A stretch of 64,000 bases of DNA from Amycolatopsis jejuensis (lineage in GTDB: Bacteria; Actinomycetota; Actinomycetes; Mycobacteriales; Pseudonocardiaceae): the NCBI RefSeq assembly GCF_000717335.1, contig NZ_JNYZ01000011.1, positions 186,001 through 250,000 of the forward strand, written 5' to 3'. Shown here piece by piece: positions 28,254 through 37,362 of the stretch. Each line of letters opens with the position of its first letter. The first letter of the stretch is position 1. The notes beneath the pieces were generated by a model. The model was not told where the DNA came from. It made no database searches and saw only the letters and a program-made list of their open reading frames with translations. Position numbers and translations under genes: made by a program.

Positions 28254-28277
28254 AATGGTCAACGACTCTTGACCATT
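28254..28277. promoter_or_regulatory. predicted operator of the ArsR-like regulator
   Basis: AATGGTCAA (28254-28262) and TTGACCATT (28269-28277) are perfect 9-bp inverted arms with a 6-bp spacer. The site ends 5 bp upstream of the proposed GTG start, as expected for autorepression. Confidence 0.65.
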
Positions 28278-28287
28278 TGTCCAGCAC

Positions 28288-28398
28288 TCACCCGCCGAAC
28301 AGGACGACCACCTTCCGCACCAGCTCGACCACCCCGTACGCGAACGGCGCCAGCACCCACAGCCACGCGATCACCAGCAAGGCAGTACGGCCGCCCAT
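28288..28398 (-). CDS. MFS transporter small subunit (36 aa)
   Basis: A 36-codon frame starts at an ATG that shares one base with the stop of the OFA transporter (TGATG) and encodes [20 protein letters not shown] followed by YGVVELVRKVVVLFGG, a single membrane helix. Such tiny proteins directly after OFA-family transporter genes are, to my recollection, annotated as MFS transporter small subunits in actinobacteria. It is likely a partner or stabiliser of the upstream permease (inference). Confidence 0.7.
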   Translation of the reverse strand: MGGRTALLVIAWLWVLAPFAYGVVELVRKVVVLFGG

Positions 28399-29753
28399 CA
28401 CGCCTCACTCCCGACCGCAGTCCGGTCCACCGGTTCGTGGTACTTCTCCTTGACCGGGCGCACGCATTCGTTGGCGACGAACCCGACCACCAGCAGGCCG
28501 ATCATGATCCAGAACGACAGCGCGTACAGGTCCGGCCCGGCCTTGCCGGCCGCCTTCTCACTGTCGGCGATGCCGTCGATGATCAGCGGCCCGAGCACGC
28601 CCGCCGCGGACCACGCGGTGAGCAGGCGGCCGTGGATCGCGCCGACCTGGTAGGTGCCGAAGAGATCCTTGAGATACGCCGGAAGCGTGGCGAACCCGCC
28701 GCCGTAGAACGAAAGGATCAGCATCGCGCACAGGACGAACACGAGTTTCGACGAGTTCGTGGTCAGCGCGATCACCAGGTACAGCAGTGCGCCGACGCCG
28801 AGGTAGAACCGGTAGATGTTCTTGCGCCCCACCAGGTCCGAGGTGGACGACCACACGAACCGGCCGAGCATGTTGGTGAGCGAGAGCAGCGCGACGAACC
28901 CGGCCGCGGACGGGACGCTCACCGGCGTCGCAGTGTGGGCGAAGAAGTCGCGGATCATCGGCGACGCCTTTTCCAGGATCCCGATCCCCGCCGTCACATT
29001 GAGGCACAACACGATCCACAGGCACCAGAACTGCGGCGTCTTGAGCGCATTCGCCGCGGACACGTTCCCCGTGGACACCAGCGGTTTGACCGCGCCGGCC
29101 GTCGGTTCCCAGCCAGCGGGACGCCAGCCGTCCGCGGGCACGCGCACGATCAGCACGCCCATCGTCATGAACACCGCGTACACGAGCCCGTGCACGAGAA
29201 ATGCGACAGCAATGTCGCCCGTCGTCGGAGTACTGCCGAGCATCGCCGACGACCACGGTGACGCGATCAGCGCCCCGCCGCCGAAGCCCATGATCGCGAT
29301 CCCGGTGGCCATGCCCGGCCGGTCCGGGAACCATTTGATCAGCGTCGACACCGGCGAGATGTACCCGATGCCGAGGCCGATCCCGCCGACCCCGCCGTAC
29401 CCGGCCACCACGAGCCAGAACTGCCCGGTCGCCACGCCGAGCGCGGCCAGCAGGAAGCCGGTGGAGAAACACACCGTGGCCACGGTCATCGCCCAGCGCG
29501 GGCCGTTGCGCTCCACCAGCGTCCCGCCGAACGCCGCGGACAGCCCGAGCATCACGATGCCGAGCTGGAACGGCAGCCCGGACTCGGTGCCGGACAGGTG
29601 CAGGGTCTTCTCCAGCGGCGTCTTGAAAACGCTCCACGCGTAGGCTTGGCCGATCGAGAGATGGATGGACAGCGCAGCGGGCGGCACGAGCCAGCGGGTC
29701 CAGCCGGGCGGTGCGACGATACGGGAACGGGCGAGGAAAGCGGGGACGGCCAT
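28398..29753 (-). CDS. OFA-family MFS transporter (oxalate/formate antiporter type)
   Basis: A 451-aa permease with about 12 helices. [30 protein letters not shown] [29 protein letters not shown] and FGGGALI are hallmarks of the OFA family. The ATG at 29753 has GGAGGAG 7 nt upstream, so the longer frame is not needed. It faces fdhD across a 113-bp divergent region and is coupled to a 36-aa membrane peptide. Together with fdhD and the YdeP-type oxidoreductase this suggests formate or oxalate handling (inference). Confidence 0.88.
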   Translation of the reverse strand: MAVPAFLARSRIVAPPGWTRWLVPPAALSIHLSIGQAYAWSVFKTPLEKTLHLSGTESGLPFQLGIVMLGLSAAFGGTLVERNGPRWAMTVATVCFSTGFLLAALGVATGQFWLVVAGYGGVGGIGLGIGYISPVSTLIKWFPDRPGMATGIAIMGFGGGALIASPWSSAMLGSTPTTGDIAVAFLVHGLVYAVFMTMGVLIVRVPADGWRPAGWEPTAGAVKPLVSTGNVSAANALKTPQFWCLWIVLCLNVTAGIGILEKASPMIRDFFAHTATPVSVPSAAGFVALLSLTNMLGRFVWSSTSDLVGRKNIYRFYLGVGALLYLVIALTTNSSKLVFVLCAMLILSFYGGGFATLPAYLKDLFGTYQVGAIHGRLLTAWSAAGVLGPLIIDGIADSEKAAGKAGPDLYALSFWIMIGLLVVGFVANECVRPVKEKYHEPVDRTAVGSEA

Positions 29754-29866
29754 CGGCGGACTCCTCCCAACCGGGACGGGATGCTGGGAATGTATTACCA
29801 AATCCTCGCCGATGCAGTATCGAATTGTCGGATGTCCGGTCCGGCCGACGACGAAAGAGGGAACCG

Positions 29867-30691
29867 ATGGGCAGGGTGACGGTACGGCGGCCGGTGCGGC
29901 GGATCTCCGCGGCCGGCGAGCGGCGCCGTCCGGACTCGCTGGCCGCCGAGGAACCGCTGGAGCTGCGGGTCGGCGGGAAGGCGCTCGCGGTGACCATGCG
30001 CACGCCCGGGCACGACGTCGAACTCGCGCACGGCTTCCTGCTCTCGGAAGGCGTGCTGGGCTCGCGCGAGGACATCGCCGTGGCGCGCTACTGCGACGGC
30101 GTCGACGACCAGGGCCGCAACACCTACAACGTGCTCGACGTGACGCTCGCCGACGGGGTCGCCCCGCCGGACACCGGCGTCGAGCGCAACTTCTACACCA
30201 CCTCCTCGTGCGGGGTCTGCGGCAAAGCCGCGCTCGACGCGGTGAAGCTGCGCAGCCGGTTCTCCCCCGCGGACTCGACGTTCACGGTGAAGTCCGAGGT
30301 CCTCTCCCGGCTGCCGGATCGGTTGCGGGAACAGCAAAAGGTGTTCTCCGCCACCGGCGGCCTGCATGCCGCCGCACTGTTCACCGCGGACGGTGAACTG
30401 GTGACGGTCCGCGAGGACGTCGGACGGCACAACGCGGTGGACAAGGTGCTCGGCTGGGCTCTGCAGGCGGGCCGGATCCCGGCTCCCGATCTGGGGCTGC
30501 TGGTCTCCGGCCGCGCCTCGTTCGAGCTGGTGCAGAAGGCCGCGATGGCCGGGATCGGACTGCTCGCCGCAGTGTCCGCGCCGTCGTCGCTCGCGGCGGA
30601 GCTGGCCGAGGAGAACGGCATGACGCTGATCGGTTTCCTGCGCGGGGACAGCATGAATCTCTACACCGGGGACCAGCGCCTGCTGACGTAG
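29867..30691 (+). CDS. fdhD: formate dehydrogenase accessory sulfurtransferase
   Basis: A 274-aa FdhD. It passes sulfur from a cysteine desulfurase to the molybdenum cofactor of FdhF-type enzymes, which makes them active. The catalytic Cys pair is in SSCGVCGK (Cys115, Cys118). Other family features are [30 protein letters not shown] and [24 protein letters not shown] precedes the ATG. A plausible client is the oxidoreductase at 17981-20293. The stop codon abuts the stop of the convergent carotenoid oxygenase gene with no spacer. Confidence 0.95.
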   Translation: MGRVTVRRPVRRISAAGERRRPDSLAAEEPLELRVGGKALAVTMRTPGHDVELAHGFLLSEGVLGSREDIAVARYCDGVDDQGRNTYNVLDVTLADGVAPPDTGVERNFYTTSSCGVCGKAALDAVKLRSRFSPADSTFTVKSEVLSRLPDRLREQQKVFSATGGLHAAALFTADGELVTVREDVGRHNAVDKVLGWALQAGRIPAPDLGLLVSGRASFELVQKAAMAGIGLLAAVSAPSSLAAELAEENGMTLIGFLRGDSMNLYTGDQRLLT

Positions 30692-32011
30692 CTAGGCCAG
30701 CTTCGGCAGCCAGCTGCCGTGGAACCCGTGCGGCACCCGGACCGGCAGGTGCACCTCGGCGACCGTCTCGAGGCTCGCCGCGTCGAGCAGCACGAGGTCG
30801 CTGTGCGCCGCGGTCGCGTCGTACACGAAGCCCATCAGCACGCCGTCGTCCTCGGCCGCGTCCACTCCGGACGGCACGAACACGAACTCCCCCGGCTCCC
30901 GGCCGGAGCCGAATCGATGCGTCTGCACCGAGCGGTTGACGACGTCGTGCTTGTACAGCTTGCCGGTCGGCAGAGTGGCGGCGTCGGTGGCGGTCGTGTA
31001 GCCGTAGCGGTGCGGGAGGCTCACGCGCCGCTCGTCGATCCGCGGGAGCTCCTGCCCGTTGTCGTCGAGCCGCTCCTCGACGACCTTCCCCGCGACGAGG
31101 TCGATCGTCCACCGGTCGACCGTCGTCTCGCCGTCGCCGGGAGCGATCTTGCTCCGGTTGAGCACCGTCTCGTGCCGCACCACGTCGAGCACGACGCGAT
31201 CGCCGTCGTCGTAAGCGTTCAGCGCGTGGTACACGAAGCACGGCTCGACGTCGAACCACCGGACGTCGCTGTTCCCGCCCTCGCGCGGCATCACGCCGAC
31301 CCGCGGCGGGTAGTCCGGATTCCACTCGGCGGGCATGGAATCCAGGGTGAAGTCGCTGCGGATGACCAGATTCACCGGCAGGTCGTAGAACACCACATAC
31401 CGTTCGGTGAGCGACAGCTCGTGCATGATCGGCTGCCCGGTCACCTCGATGTCCTCGAGCCGCCGGACCCGGCCGTCGGCGCCGACGACGCTGTACTGCA
31501 CCTTGTTCCCGAAACCAGGGTTGACCGACACGGCATGCAGTTCCCCGGTCTTCGGGTCCCGCTTCGGGTGCGCGGTGTACCCGCCGCCGGGCAACGTGCC
31601 GTCGAAGTCGCACAGGCCCACCGTGTCGAGCTCCTCGGTCAGCTCCCACTGCGGCATCCCGCCTTCGACGAGCGCGAGCGTGCGCCCGGCGTGCTCGATC
31701 ACGTGGGTGTTGGCGCCGACCATGGTGCGGGGCACCCGGGGGCCTTCGCCCAGCATCCCGGCGACGTACGGGGTGCGGATCCAGCGGTTGCGATACCACT
31801 CGGCCCGGCCGTCGCGAAGCCGGACGCCGTGCACCATGCCGTCGCCCATGAACCAGTGGTATTTCTCCGGGTCCGGCTCCAGCGGGTTCGGCCCGTTGCG
31901 CAGGTACCGGCCGTCGAGGTACCCGGGCAGCTCCCCGGTCACCTCCAGCCGGGTGCTCGTGTACTCGCGTTCGATCGGCGCGACGTTGCTCTCCAGGTAC
32001 GGGTTGGCCAT
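30692..32011 (-). CDS. carotenoid cleavage oxygenase (RPE65 family)
   Basis: A 439-aa non-haem iron dioxygenase that splits a polyene double bond with O2. The four iron-binding histidines are expected in TAHPKRDP, IMHELSLT, VYHALNAY and the C-terminal PHGFHGSW. The N-terminus PGYLDGRYLRNGPNP and HWFMGDGMVHGV are strong family signatures. The substrate may be a carotenoid, apocarotenoid or stilbene. It is divergent from a TetR gene, with two TetR-like operators between, so an inducible catabolic role is probable. Confidence 0.92.
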   Translation of the reverse strand: MANPYLESNVAPIEREYTSTRLEVTGELPGYLDGRYLRNGPNPLEPDPEKYHWFMGDGMVHGVRLRDGRAEWYRNRWIRTPYVAGMLGEGPRVPRTMVGANTHVIEHAGRTLALVEGGMPQWELTEELDTVGLCDFDGTLPGGGYTAHPKRDPKTGELHAVSVNPGFGNKVQYSVVGADGRVRRLEDIEVTGQPIMHELSLTERYVVFYDLPVNLVIRSDFTLDSMPAEWNPDYPPRVGVMPREGGNSDVRWFDVEPCFVYHALNAYDDGDRVVLDVVRHETVLNRSKIAPGDGETTVDRWTIDLVAGKVVEERLDDNGQELPRIDERRVSLPHRYGYTTATDAATLPTGKLYKHDVVNRSVQTHRFGSGREPGEFVFVPSGVDAAEDDGVLMGFVYDATAAHSDLVLLDAASLETVAEVHLPVRVPHGFHGSWLPKLA

Positions 32012-32019
32012 GACTCCTC

Positions 32020-32057
32020 CATAACATGGTTATGAGTCCTGGTATAACAGGGTTATG
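32020..32057. promoter_or_regulatory. tandem TetR operators
   Basis: CATAACATGGTTATG (32020-32034) and TATAACAGGGTTATG (32043-32057) share ATAAC-N3-GTTAT. Their centres are 23 bp apart, about two helical turns, in the 60-bp divergent region between the oxygenase and tetR. Confidence 0.75.
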
Positions 32058-32071
32058 CGATACTGGCAAGC

Positions 32072-32728
32072 ATGAGCGGGACAACGCGGGGCAACGAGGT
32101 GCGGGCACAGCTGGTGACGGCGGCGATCCGGCTGCTCGCCGAAGGCGGGCCCGACGCACTCCAGGCCCGCAAGCTGGCGGCCGAGGTCGGGGCGTCCACC
32201 ATGGCCGTGTACACGCACTTCGGCGGGATGGCCGCGCTCACCGATGCCGTTGCCCAGGAAGGATTTCGCCGGCTGAGTGCGTGCATCGACCGGATCGAGC
32301 GCACCGCCGACCCGGTGGCCGACCTGCTGTCCATGGCGCTCGCCTACCGGGAGAGCGCGGCAGCGCATCCGGAACTGTTCTCGCTCATGTTCCGGCACGT
32401 GGGTGCACAGAAGGGCAGCGTCGCCGACGCAATCCGGTCGGAAGACCGGAGCGAGGCGGCGGCCGCGTTCCGGATGGTCCTCGCCGCAACCGAGCGGGCC
32501 GTCGCGGCCGGGCGGATCACCGGCGACGCGCTCTCCGCCGCGGCGCAGGTGTGGAGCGCCGTGCACGGGTTCGTGACCCTCGAGCTCAACGGCCATTTCG
32601 GGCCCGGTGACCACGCCGTGGCGGACGTACTGACGCCGCTCGCCATCACGCTGGTCGTCGGCCTCGGCGACTCGCCTGCCGCCGCGCGCGCCTCCGCCGG
32701 CGAGGCACGCGTCACAACGACCGAGTGA
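32072..32728 (+). CDS. TetR-family transcriptional regulator
   Basis: A 218-aa protein with an N-terminal TetR HTH: VRAQLVTAAIRLLAEGGPDALQARKLAAEVGASTMAVYTHFGGMAALTDAV (about 10-60), and a TetR_C-type ligand domain (DRIERTADPVADLLSMALAYRE, VWSAVHGFVTLELNGHF). It faces the carotenoid oxygenase gene and overlaps two matching palindromes, so it likely represses that gene and itself until a polyene-derived ligand binds (inference). Confidence 0.9.
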   Translation: MSGTTRGNEVRAQLVTAAIRLLAEGGPDALQARKLAAEVGASTMAVYTHFGGMAALTDAVAQEGFRRLSACIDRIERTADPVADLLSMALAYRESAAAHPELFSLMFRHVGAQKGSVADAIRSEDRSEAAAAFRMVLAATERAVAAGRITGDALSAAAQVWSAVHGFVTLELNGHFGPGDHAVADVLTPLAITLVVGLGDSPAAARASAGEARVTTTE

Positions 32729-32793
32729 AGATCTTTCCAGGCAACTTTTCAACGTTCCCGCACGTCTTAGGCTGTGTGGGTGAGGGAAGCCAG

Positions 32794-33705
32794 GTGAACG
32801 GGCCAACCGGCGGCCGGCGGCGAGTGAGCCGCCGGTCTTTGCTGATCGCGGGTGCCTCGGGCCTCGGCGTCGCCGGGCTCGCGGCCGGCTCCGCGACCGG
32901 GGTCATCCCGTTCAACCAGGCATTGCAGCGAGCCGCGGGCGTCGCGTCGTCCACTCCGGTCACGCAGCTCGGCAGCATGCGCGTGGAGCGCGTGTACTCG
33001 GCCGCGCGCGGACGCGAGGTCGACCTGGTTTTCCTGCTGCCCAGCAAGAAGCCGCCGCGCGGCCTGCCGATGTCGCTGATGCTGCACGGCCTCCACGGCA
33101 ACGCCCGCAGCGCCGCGCCGAGCGGATTGCTGAAACAGCTCGGCAGCGACGTGGCACGCAAGGCAGTGCCCGCGTACGGCTACGTCGCGGTGGATGGCGG
33201 CGACAACTACTGGCACCAGGTCCGCCCCGGCGACGACCCGATGGCGATGCTGCTGGAGGAAGTCCCGCAGTGGCTGAAGGCCCGCGGTTTCGGCGACCCG
33301 GACGGCCTGCCCTTCGCGTGCGCCGGAGTGTCGATGGGCGGCTTCGGAACGCTCGTGTACGCCCGCCGCCGAGCCGAACGCCGTCAGTCCCCGGCCGCGA
33401 TCGCCGCGATCGCCCCGGCGCTGCTCACGTCGTGGCCGGACATGGCGAAGCGCCGCATCTTCACCGGCCAGACGGACTGGACGTCCCTGGACCCGCTCCG
33501 CCATCTCGATGCACTGCAAGGCATCCCGACGGCGCTGTACTGCGGCACCGAGGACAACTTCATCACCGGCGTCCGCCGCTACATCGCCGAAGCCCACCCG
33601 GCGATCGGGTACACCGCACACGGGAAGCACAGCGACACGTTCTTCCGCACGGTGGTGCCGAGCATGGTGGGCTTTCTGGGAAAGCACGCGCTGCCCAAGG
33701 CGTGA
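32794..33705 (+). CDS. Tat-exported esterase-like alpha/beta hydrolase
   Basis: About 303 aa. The N-terminus holds RRRVSRRSLLIAGASGLGVAG, a twin-arginine signal. The alpha/beta fold follows with LMLHGLHGN (oxyanion region), CAGVSMGGFG with the nucleophile Ser, and HGKHSDTFF for the catalytic His. It resembles the esterase-D/antigen-85-like family. GTG 32794 is chosen because GAGGGAAG lies just upstream and the Tat n-region has a normal length; a frame back to 32725 overlaps the tetR stop. A TAGGCT -10-like element sits at about 32769. A second copy of its last 18 codons lies 212 bp downstream. Confidence 0.82.
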   Translation: MNGPTGGRRRVSRRSLLIAGASGLGVAGLAAGSATGVIPFNQALQRAAGVASSTPVTQLGSMRVERVYSAARGREVDLVFLLPSKKPPRGLPMSLMLHGLHGNARSAAPSGLLKQLGSDVARKAVPAYGYVAVDGGDNYWHQVRPGDDPMAMLLEEVPQWLKARGFGDPDGLPFACAGVSMGGFGTLVYARRRAERRQSPAAIAAIAPALLTSWPDMAKRRIFTGQTDWTSLDPLRHLDALQGIPTALYCGTEDNFITGVRRYIAEAHPAIGYTAHGKHSDTFFRTVVPSMVGFLGKHALPKA

Positions 33706-33866
33706 CACGGCACGCGGCGCATCGCCCGAGCCCGGGGGCCCGCGCGCAGGAACGACTACGTCACCACGAAAGCCGGGTCGAGATCACCAGCGGCCGCTCG
33801 CCCAATCGGCTCGGCAGGGGTCACCTTCACCCCCGGCTGGCGGTGGCCTCCCCCAGGAGCGCACTC

Positions 33867-33920
33867 GTGCCGAACATGGTCGATTTCCTCGGAAAGCACG
33901 CGCTGCCCAAGGCGTGACAC
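33867..33920 (+). pseudogene. duplicated 3' tail of an esterase gene
   Basis: These 54 bp match the end of the esterase gene (33655-33708) with about seven differences. It still encodes VPNMVDFLGKHALPKA and the stop; most differences within the MVxFLGK segment leave the protein unchanged. It is best read as the remnant of a diverged tandem paralogue whose body was deleted. The ~160 bp before it hold no recognisable gene. Confidence 0.65.
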
Positions 33921-33938
33921 CGTCCACAGTGGAGCGGC

Positions 33939-34352
33939 TCAGGAGACGGAGAGCCAGCGCCCCATCACCGAGATGAGCCAGAAGCCGACCATCGCGGCCA
34001 GTGCCGTGAGCACCGACCAGCGCAGCTGGCGGGCCCGGGTCTCGGCGGCGCGGAGGCGGCGCAGGAAGAGCCACGCCACCACGAAAAGCGGGATCGGGGT
34101 CAGCGGCAACGCCGACAGCCGGGTACCGACCGCGACCAAGCACACCAGCGTGCACACCGCCAGCAGGATCTCCGACGCGCGGAAGATCCACGGGAACCGC
34201 GTCAGTACCGACGCGACCACTCGTTCGCTCAGCTCCAGGATGCCGACCGGCGGCGCGGGCTCCGCGGCAGGTTCGGCAGGGACCGCTTCGCCGGGGTCGG
34301 CAGTCTCGTCCCCCGGGGGTGCGGTCAGCGGCACGGTTGTCATCCTGTCCAT
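33939..34352 (-). CDS. membrane protein of unknown function
   Basis: A 137-aa protein with a Pro/Ala/Glu-rich cytoplasmic N-terminal 40 residues and about three hydrophobic segments (roughly 58-77, 80-98, 114-132). No named family is recognised. ATG 34352 or the ATG nine bases further in could start it. It is upstream of and co-directional with no obvious partner, lying just after clpX on the same strand with about 75 bp between the clpX stop and its start. Confidence 0.6.
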   Translation of the reverse strand: MDRMTTVPLTAPPGDETADPGEAVPAEPAAEPAPPVGILELSERVVASVLTRFPWIFRASEILLAVCTLVCLVAVGTRLSALPLTPIPLFVVAWLFLRRLRAAETRARQLRWSVLTALAAMVGFWLISVMGRWLSVS

Positions 34353-34426
34353 TATCGCGCCTGCCGCGGACGCCCTCGCAGCCGACTCCTGCTAAGCCTG
34401 CCCCGCGCCGCGCGAACGGCGCCCGG

Positions 34427-35722
34427 TCAGGCCGACTTCTCGCCGCGCTCGCTGCGGGTCCGGCGCGACGGCTGCCGGGCCACGATCGTGGGGTTGACGT
34501 TCTCGCGGACGGTCTGCTCGGTGATCACGACCTTGGCGACGTCGTCGCGGCTCGGGATGTCGTACATCACCGGCTGGAGGACTTCTTCCATGATCGCGCG
34601 CAGGCCGCGGGCGCCGGTGCCGCGCAGGACGGCCTGGTCGGCGATGGCCTCGAGCGCGGTCTTGGTGAACTCCAGCTCGACGTTGTCCATCTCGAAGAGC
34701 TTCTTGTACTGCTTCACCAGCGCGTTGCGCGGCTGCGTCAGGATGGAGACGAGCGACTCCTTGTCGAGGTGGTTCACCGTGGCGACCACCGGGAGCCGCC
34801 CGATGAACTCCGGGATCAGGCCGAACTTGATCAGGTCCTCGGGCATCGTCTCGGAGAACACGTCGCTGCCCTCGATCTCGGCCTTGGTGCGGATCTCCGC
34901 GCCGAAGCCGAGGCCGCGCTTGCCGACCCGCTCGTTGATGATCTTCTCCAGCCCGGCGAACGCACCCGCGACGATGAAGAGCACGTTCGTGGTGTCGATC
35001 TGGATGAACTCCTGGTGCGGATGCTTGCGCCCGCCCTGGGGCGGTACCGACGCGGTGGTGCCCTCCAGGATCTTCAGCAGCGCCTGCTGCACGCCCTCGC
35101 CGGACACGTCGCGGGTGATCGACGGGTTCTCGCTCTTGCGGGCGATCTTGTCGACCTCGTCGATGTAGATGATGCCCGTCTCGGCGCGCTTGACGTCGTA
35201 GTCGGCCGCCTGGATGAGCTTGAGCAGGATGTTCTCGACGTCCTCGCCGACGTACCCGGCCTCGGTGAGGGCCGTGGCGTCCGCGATCGCGAACGGGACG
35301 TTGAGCAGCTTGGCGAGGGTCTGCGCGAGGTAGGTCTTGCCGCAGCCGGTGGGGCCGAGCATCAGGATGTTGGACTTCGCGAGCTCGACCGGCTCGTCCT
35401 TGGAGTCCTTGGGCCCGGACTTGTCGTCGGCCTGGATGCGCTTGTAGTGGTTGTACACCGCGACGGCGAGGGTTTTCTTGGCCTCGTCCTGGCCGATGAT
35501 GTACTGCTCGAGGAACTCGTGGATGTCGGCGGGCTTGGGCAGCTCGTCGAGCTTGACCTCGCCTGCCTCGGCCAGCTCCTCCTCGATGATCTCGTTGCAG
35601 AGATCGATGCACTCATCGCAGATGTAGACCCCGGGGCCGGCAATGAGCTTCTTCACCTGCTTCTGGCTCTTGCCGCAGAAAGAACACTTCAGCAGGTCGC
35701 CGCCGTCACCGATCCGTGCCAT
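34427..35722 (-). CDS. clpX: ATP-dependent Clp protease ATP-binding subunit ClpX
   Basis: A 431-aa AAA+ unfoldase of standard length. The N-terminal zinc-binding domain has Cys13, Cys16, Cys35 and Cys38 (CSFCGKSQ...CDECIDLC). Walker A is GPTGCGKT (123-130), Walker B IIYIDEVD (184-191), and the pore loop and sensor regions are intact ([17 protein letters not shown]). It unfolds tagged substrates and feeds them to ClpP1P2. ATG 35722 gives [18 protein letters not shown], the conserved N-terminus; longer frames upstream are not conserved. clpP2 and clpP1 precede it. Confidence 0.98.
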   Translation of the reverse strand: MARIGDGGDLLKCSFCGKSQKQVKKLIAGPGVYICDECIDLCNEIIEEELAEAGEVKLDELPKPADIHEFLEQYIIGQDEAKKTLAVAVYNHYKRIQADDKSGPKDSKDEPVELAKSNILMLGPTGCGKTYLAQTLAKLLNVPFAIADATALTEAGYVGEDVENILLKLIQAADYDVKRAETGIIYIDEVDKIARKSENPSITRDVSGEGVQQALLKILEGTTASVPPQGGRKHPHQEFIQIDTTNVLFIVAGAFAGLEKIINERVGKRGLGFGAEIRTKAEIEGSDVFSETMPEDLIKFGLIPEFIGRLPVVATVNHLDKESLVSILTQPRNALVKQYKKLFEMDNVELEFTKTALEAIADQAVLRGTGARGLRAIMEEVLQPVMYDIPSRDDVAKVVITEQTVRENVNPTIVARQPSRRTRSERGEKSA

Positions 35723-35944
35723 GGCCGTTGACCTCGTCCCCTCCGGTGCGCGGGGCGCACCTGCACTCTCTCGCGGCCCCGGTCCTGCCGGGCAAGCCCT
35801 GGGCCGACACACGCATTGCCACTGACGGTACCCGCCCGATGCCGCGAGCGGGAGCACCCGGCCCGTTCCGGGCACGTCGATGCCCGAGGTTAGACCAGGG
35901 GGCCGGGGCGCGTCGCGGATTCGGCGCGCACCGGCCCGTCGCCG

Positions 35945-36598
35945 TCAGTTCGCCGAGGCCTTCCGGTACGGGAGGACCTCGTCGATCAGGCCGTAGGCCT
36001 TGGCCTCGTCGGCGGTGAGGATCTTGTCCCGCTCGATGTCGGCCTTGATCTGGTCGGGCTCCTTGTTCGTGTGCTTGGCCAGGATGACCTCCATCTGGCG
36101 GCGCACGCGCTGGATCTCGTTGGCCTGGATCTCCAGGTCCGAGACCTGCCCGTAGGTACCCTCGGTGGCCGGCTGGTGGATGAGCACGCGCGCGTTCGGC
36201 AGCGCCATGCGCTTGCCCGGCGTGCCCGCCGCCAGCAGCACCGCGGCGGCCGAGGCGGCCTGGCCGAGGCACACGGTGGAGATGTCCGGGCGGATGTACT
36301 GCATCGTGTCGTAGATCGCCATCAGCGACGTGAACGACCCGCCGGGGGAGTTGATGTAGATGCTGATGTCGCGGTCCGGGTCCTCGTGCTCGAGGTGCAG
36401 CAGCTGGGCCATCACGTCGTTGGCCGACGCGTCGTCCACCTGCACGCCGAGGAAGATCGTCCGCTCCTCGTACAGCTTGTTGTACGGGTTGGACTCCTTC
36501 ACGCCGTAGCTGGTGCGCTCGACGTACGAGGGAAGGATGTACCGCGACTGGGGGGTTTGCGGGGCCCGGAAGTCACCCGGGAGCCGGAAGTTGCTCAT
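35945..36598 (-). CDS. clpP2: ATP-dependent Clp protease proteolytic subunit (ClpP2 type)
   Basis: A 217-aa serine protease subunit. The catalytic triad is Ser116 (GQAAS), His141 (LIHQP) and an Asp near 191 (ERDKIL). The region [21 protein letters not shown] and the C-terminal LPYRKAS match the mycobacterial ClpP2 type, which forms one ring of the mixed ClpP1P2 barrel and docks ClpX. It starts 24 bp after the clpP1 stop, so the two are co-transcribed and made in balance. Confidence 0.95.
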   Translation of the reverse strand: MSNFRLPGDFRAPQTPQSRYILPSYVERTSYGVKESNPYNKLYEERTIFLGVQVDDASANDVMAQLLHLEHEDPDRDISIYINSPGGSFTSLMAIYDTMQYIRPDISTVCLGQAASAAAVLLAAGTPGKRMALPNARVLIHQPATEGTYGQVSDLEIQANEIQRVRRQMEVILAKHTNKEPDQIKADIERDKILTADEAKAYGLIDEVLPYRKASAN

Positions 36599-36622
36599 GA
36601 TGCTCTCCTGTGTGCTTCGGGC

Positions 36623-37228
36623 TCAGTTACTGGAGTTCAGGCCACTGTCGCGGGTCAGGACGTGGTCGACGAAGCCGTAGTCCTTCGCCTCCTGCGCGGT
36701 GAACCAGCGGTCGCGGTCGCCGTCGGCGATGATCTGCTCGGTGGTCTGCCCGGTCTGCTCCGCGGTGATCTTCGCGAGCTCCTGCTTCCACTTGTTGAAC
36801 AGGTCGGCCTGGATGGCGATGTCGGACGCGGTGCCGCCGACCCCCGCGGACGGCTGGTGCATGAGGATGCGTGCGTGCGGGAGCGCGTAGCGCTTGCCGG
36901 GGGTGCCCGACGAGAGCAGGAACTGCCCCATCGACGCCGCCATGCCCATCGCGTAGGTGGCCACGTCGGGCTTGATGAGCTGCATCGTGTCGTAGATGGC
37001 GAACCCGGCGGTGACCGAGCCACCCGGCGAGTTGATGTAGAACCGGATGTCGGACTCGGAGTCGTCCGCGTCGAGCAGGAGGAGCTGCGCGGTGAGCCGG
37101 TTGGCGACCTCGTCGTTGACCTCGGAGCCGAGTACGACGATCCGCTCCTGGAGCAACCGCTCGAACACCGAGTCGGTGAGGTTGAGCCCCGCGGTGCCGG
37201 TGCGCCCCTCGGGCATGTGCTGCTTCAC
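36623..37228 (-). CDS. clpP1: ATP-dependent Clp protease proteolytic subunit (ClpP1 type)
   Basis: About 201 aa. The triad is Ser99 (GMAASMG), His124 (LMHQP) and Asp173 (DRDRWF). [24 protein letters not shown] and the [21 protein letters not shown] end match mycobacterial ClpP1. GTG 37228 has AAGG about 9-12 nt upstream; an ATG four codons later (37216) is an alternative, with no ribosome site of its own. It follows tig after a hairpin. Confidence 0.95.
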   Translation of the reverse strand: MKQHMPEGRTGTAGLNLTDSVFERLLQERIVVLGSEVNDEVANRLTAQLLLLDADDSESDIRFYINSPGGSVTAGFAIYDTMQLIKPDVATYAMGMAASMGQFLLSSGTPGKRYALPHARILMHQPSAGVGGTASDIAIQADLFNKWKQELAKITAEQTGQTTEQIIADGDRDRWFTAQEAKDYGFVDHVLTRDSGLNSSN

Positions 37229-37318
37229 GTGTGCCTGCCTTTTCACCGGCGGCGGATCGCACTGGCCGCGTCCGCCGCTGTCGTGTTCGGAGATCTTGCT
37301 TTCGACCCTAACGAACTC

Positions 37319-37346
37319 GGGCGGTGCAGAATGCCTGACACCGCCC
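37319..37346 (-). terminator. hairpin between tig and clpP1
   Basis: GGGCGGTG and CACCGCCC form a perfect 8-bp stem with a 12-nt loop, 16 bp past the tig stop on the minus strand. There is only a weak T-rich tail, so it may act as a partial terminator, leaving clpP1P2 to its own promoter. Confidence 0.5.
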
Positions 37347-37362
37347 AAGTTCGCTCAGAGCT

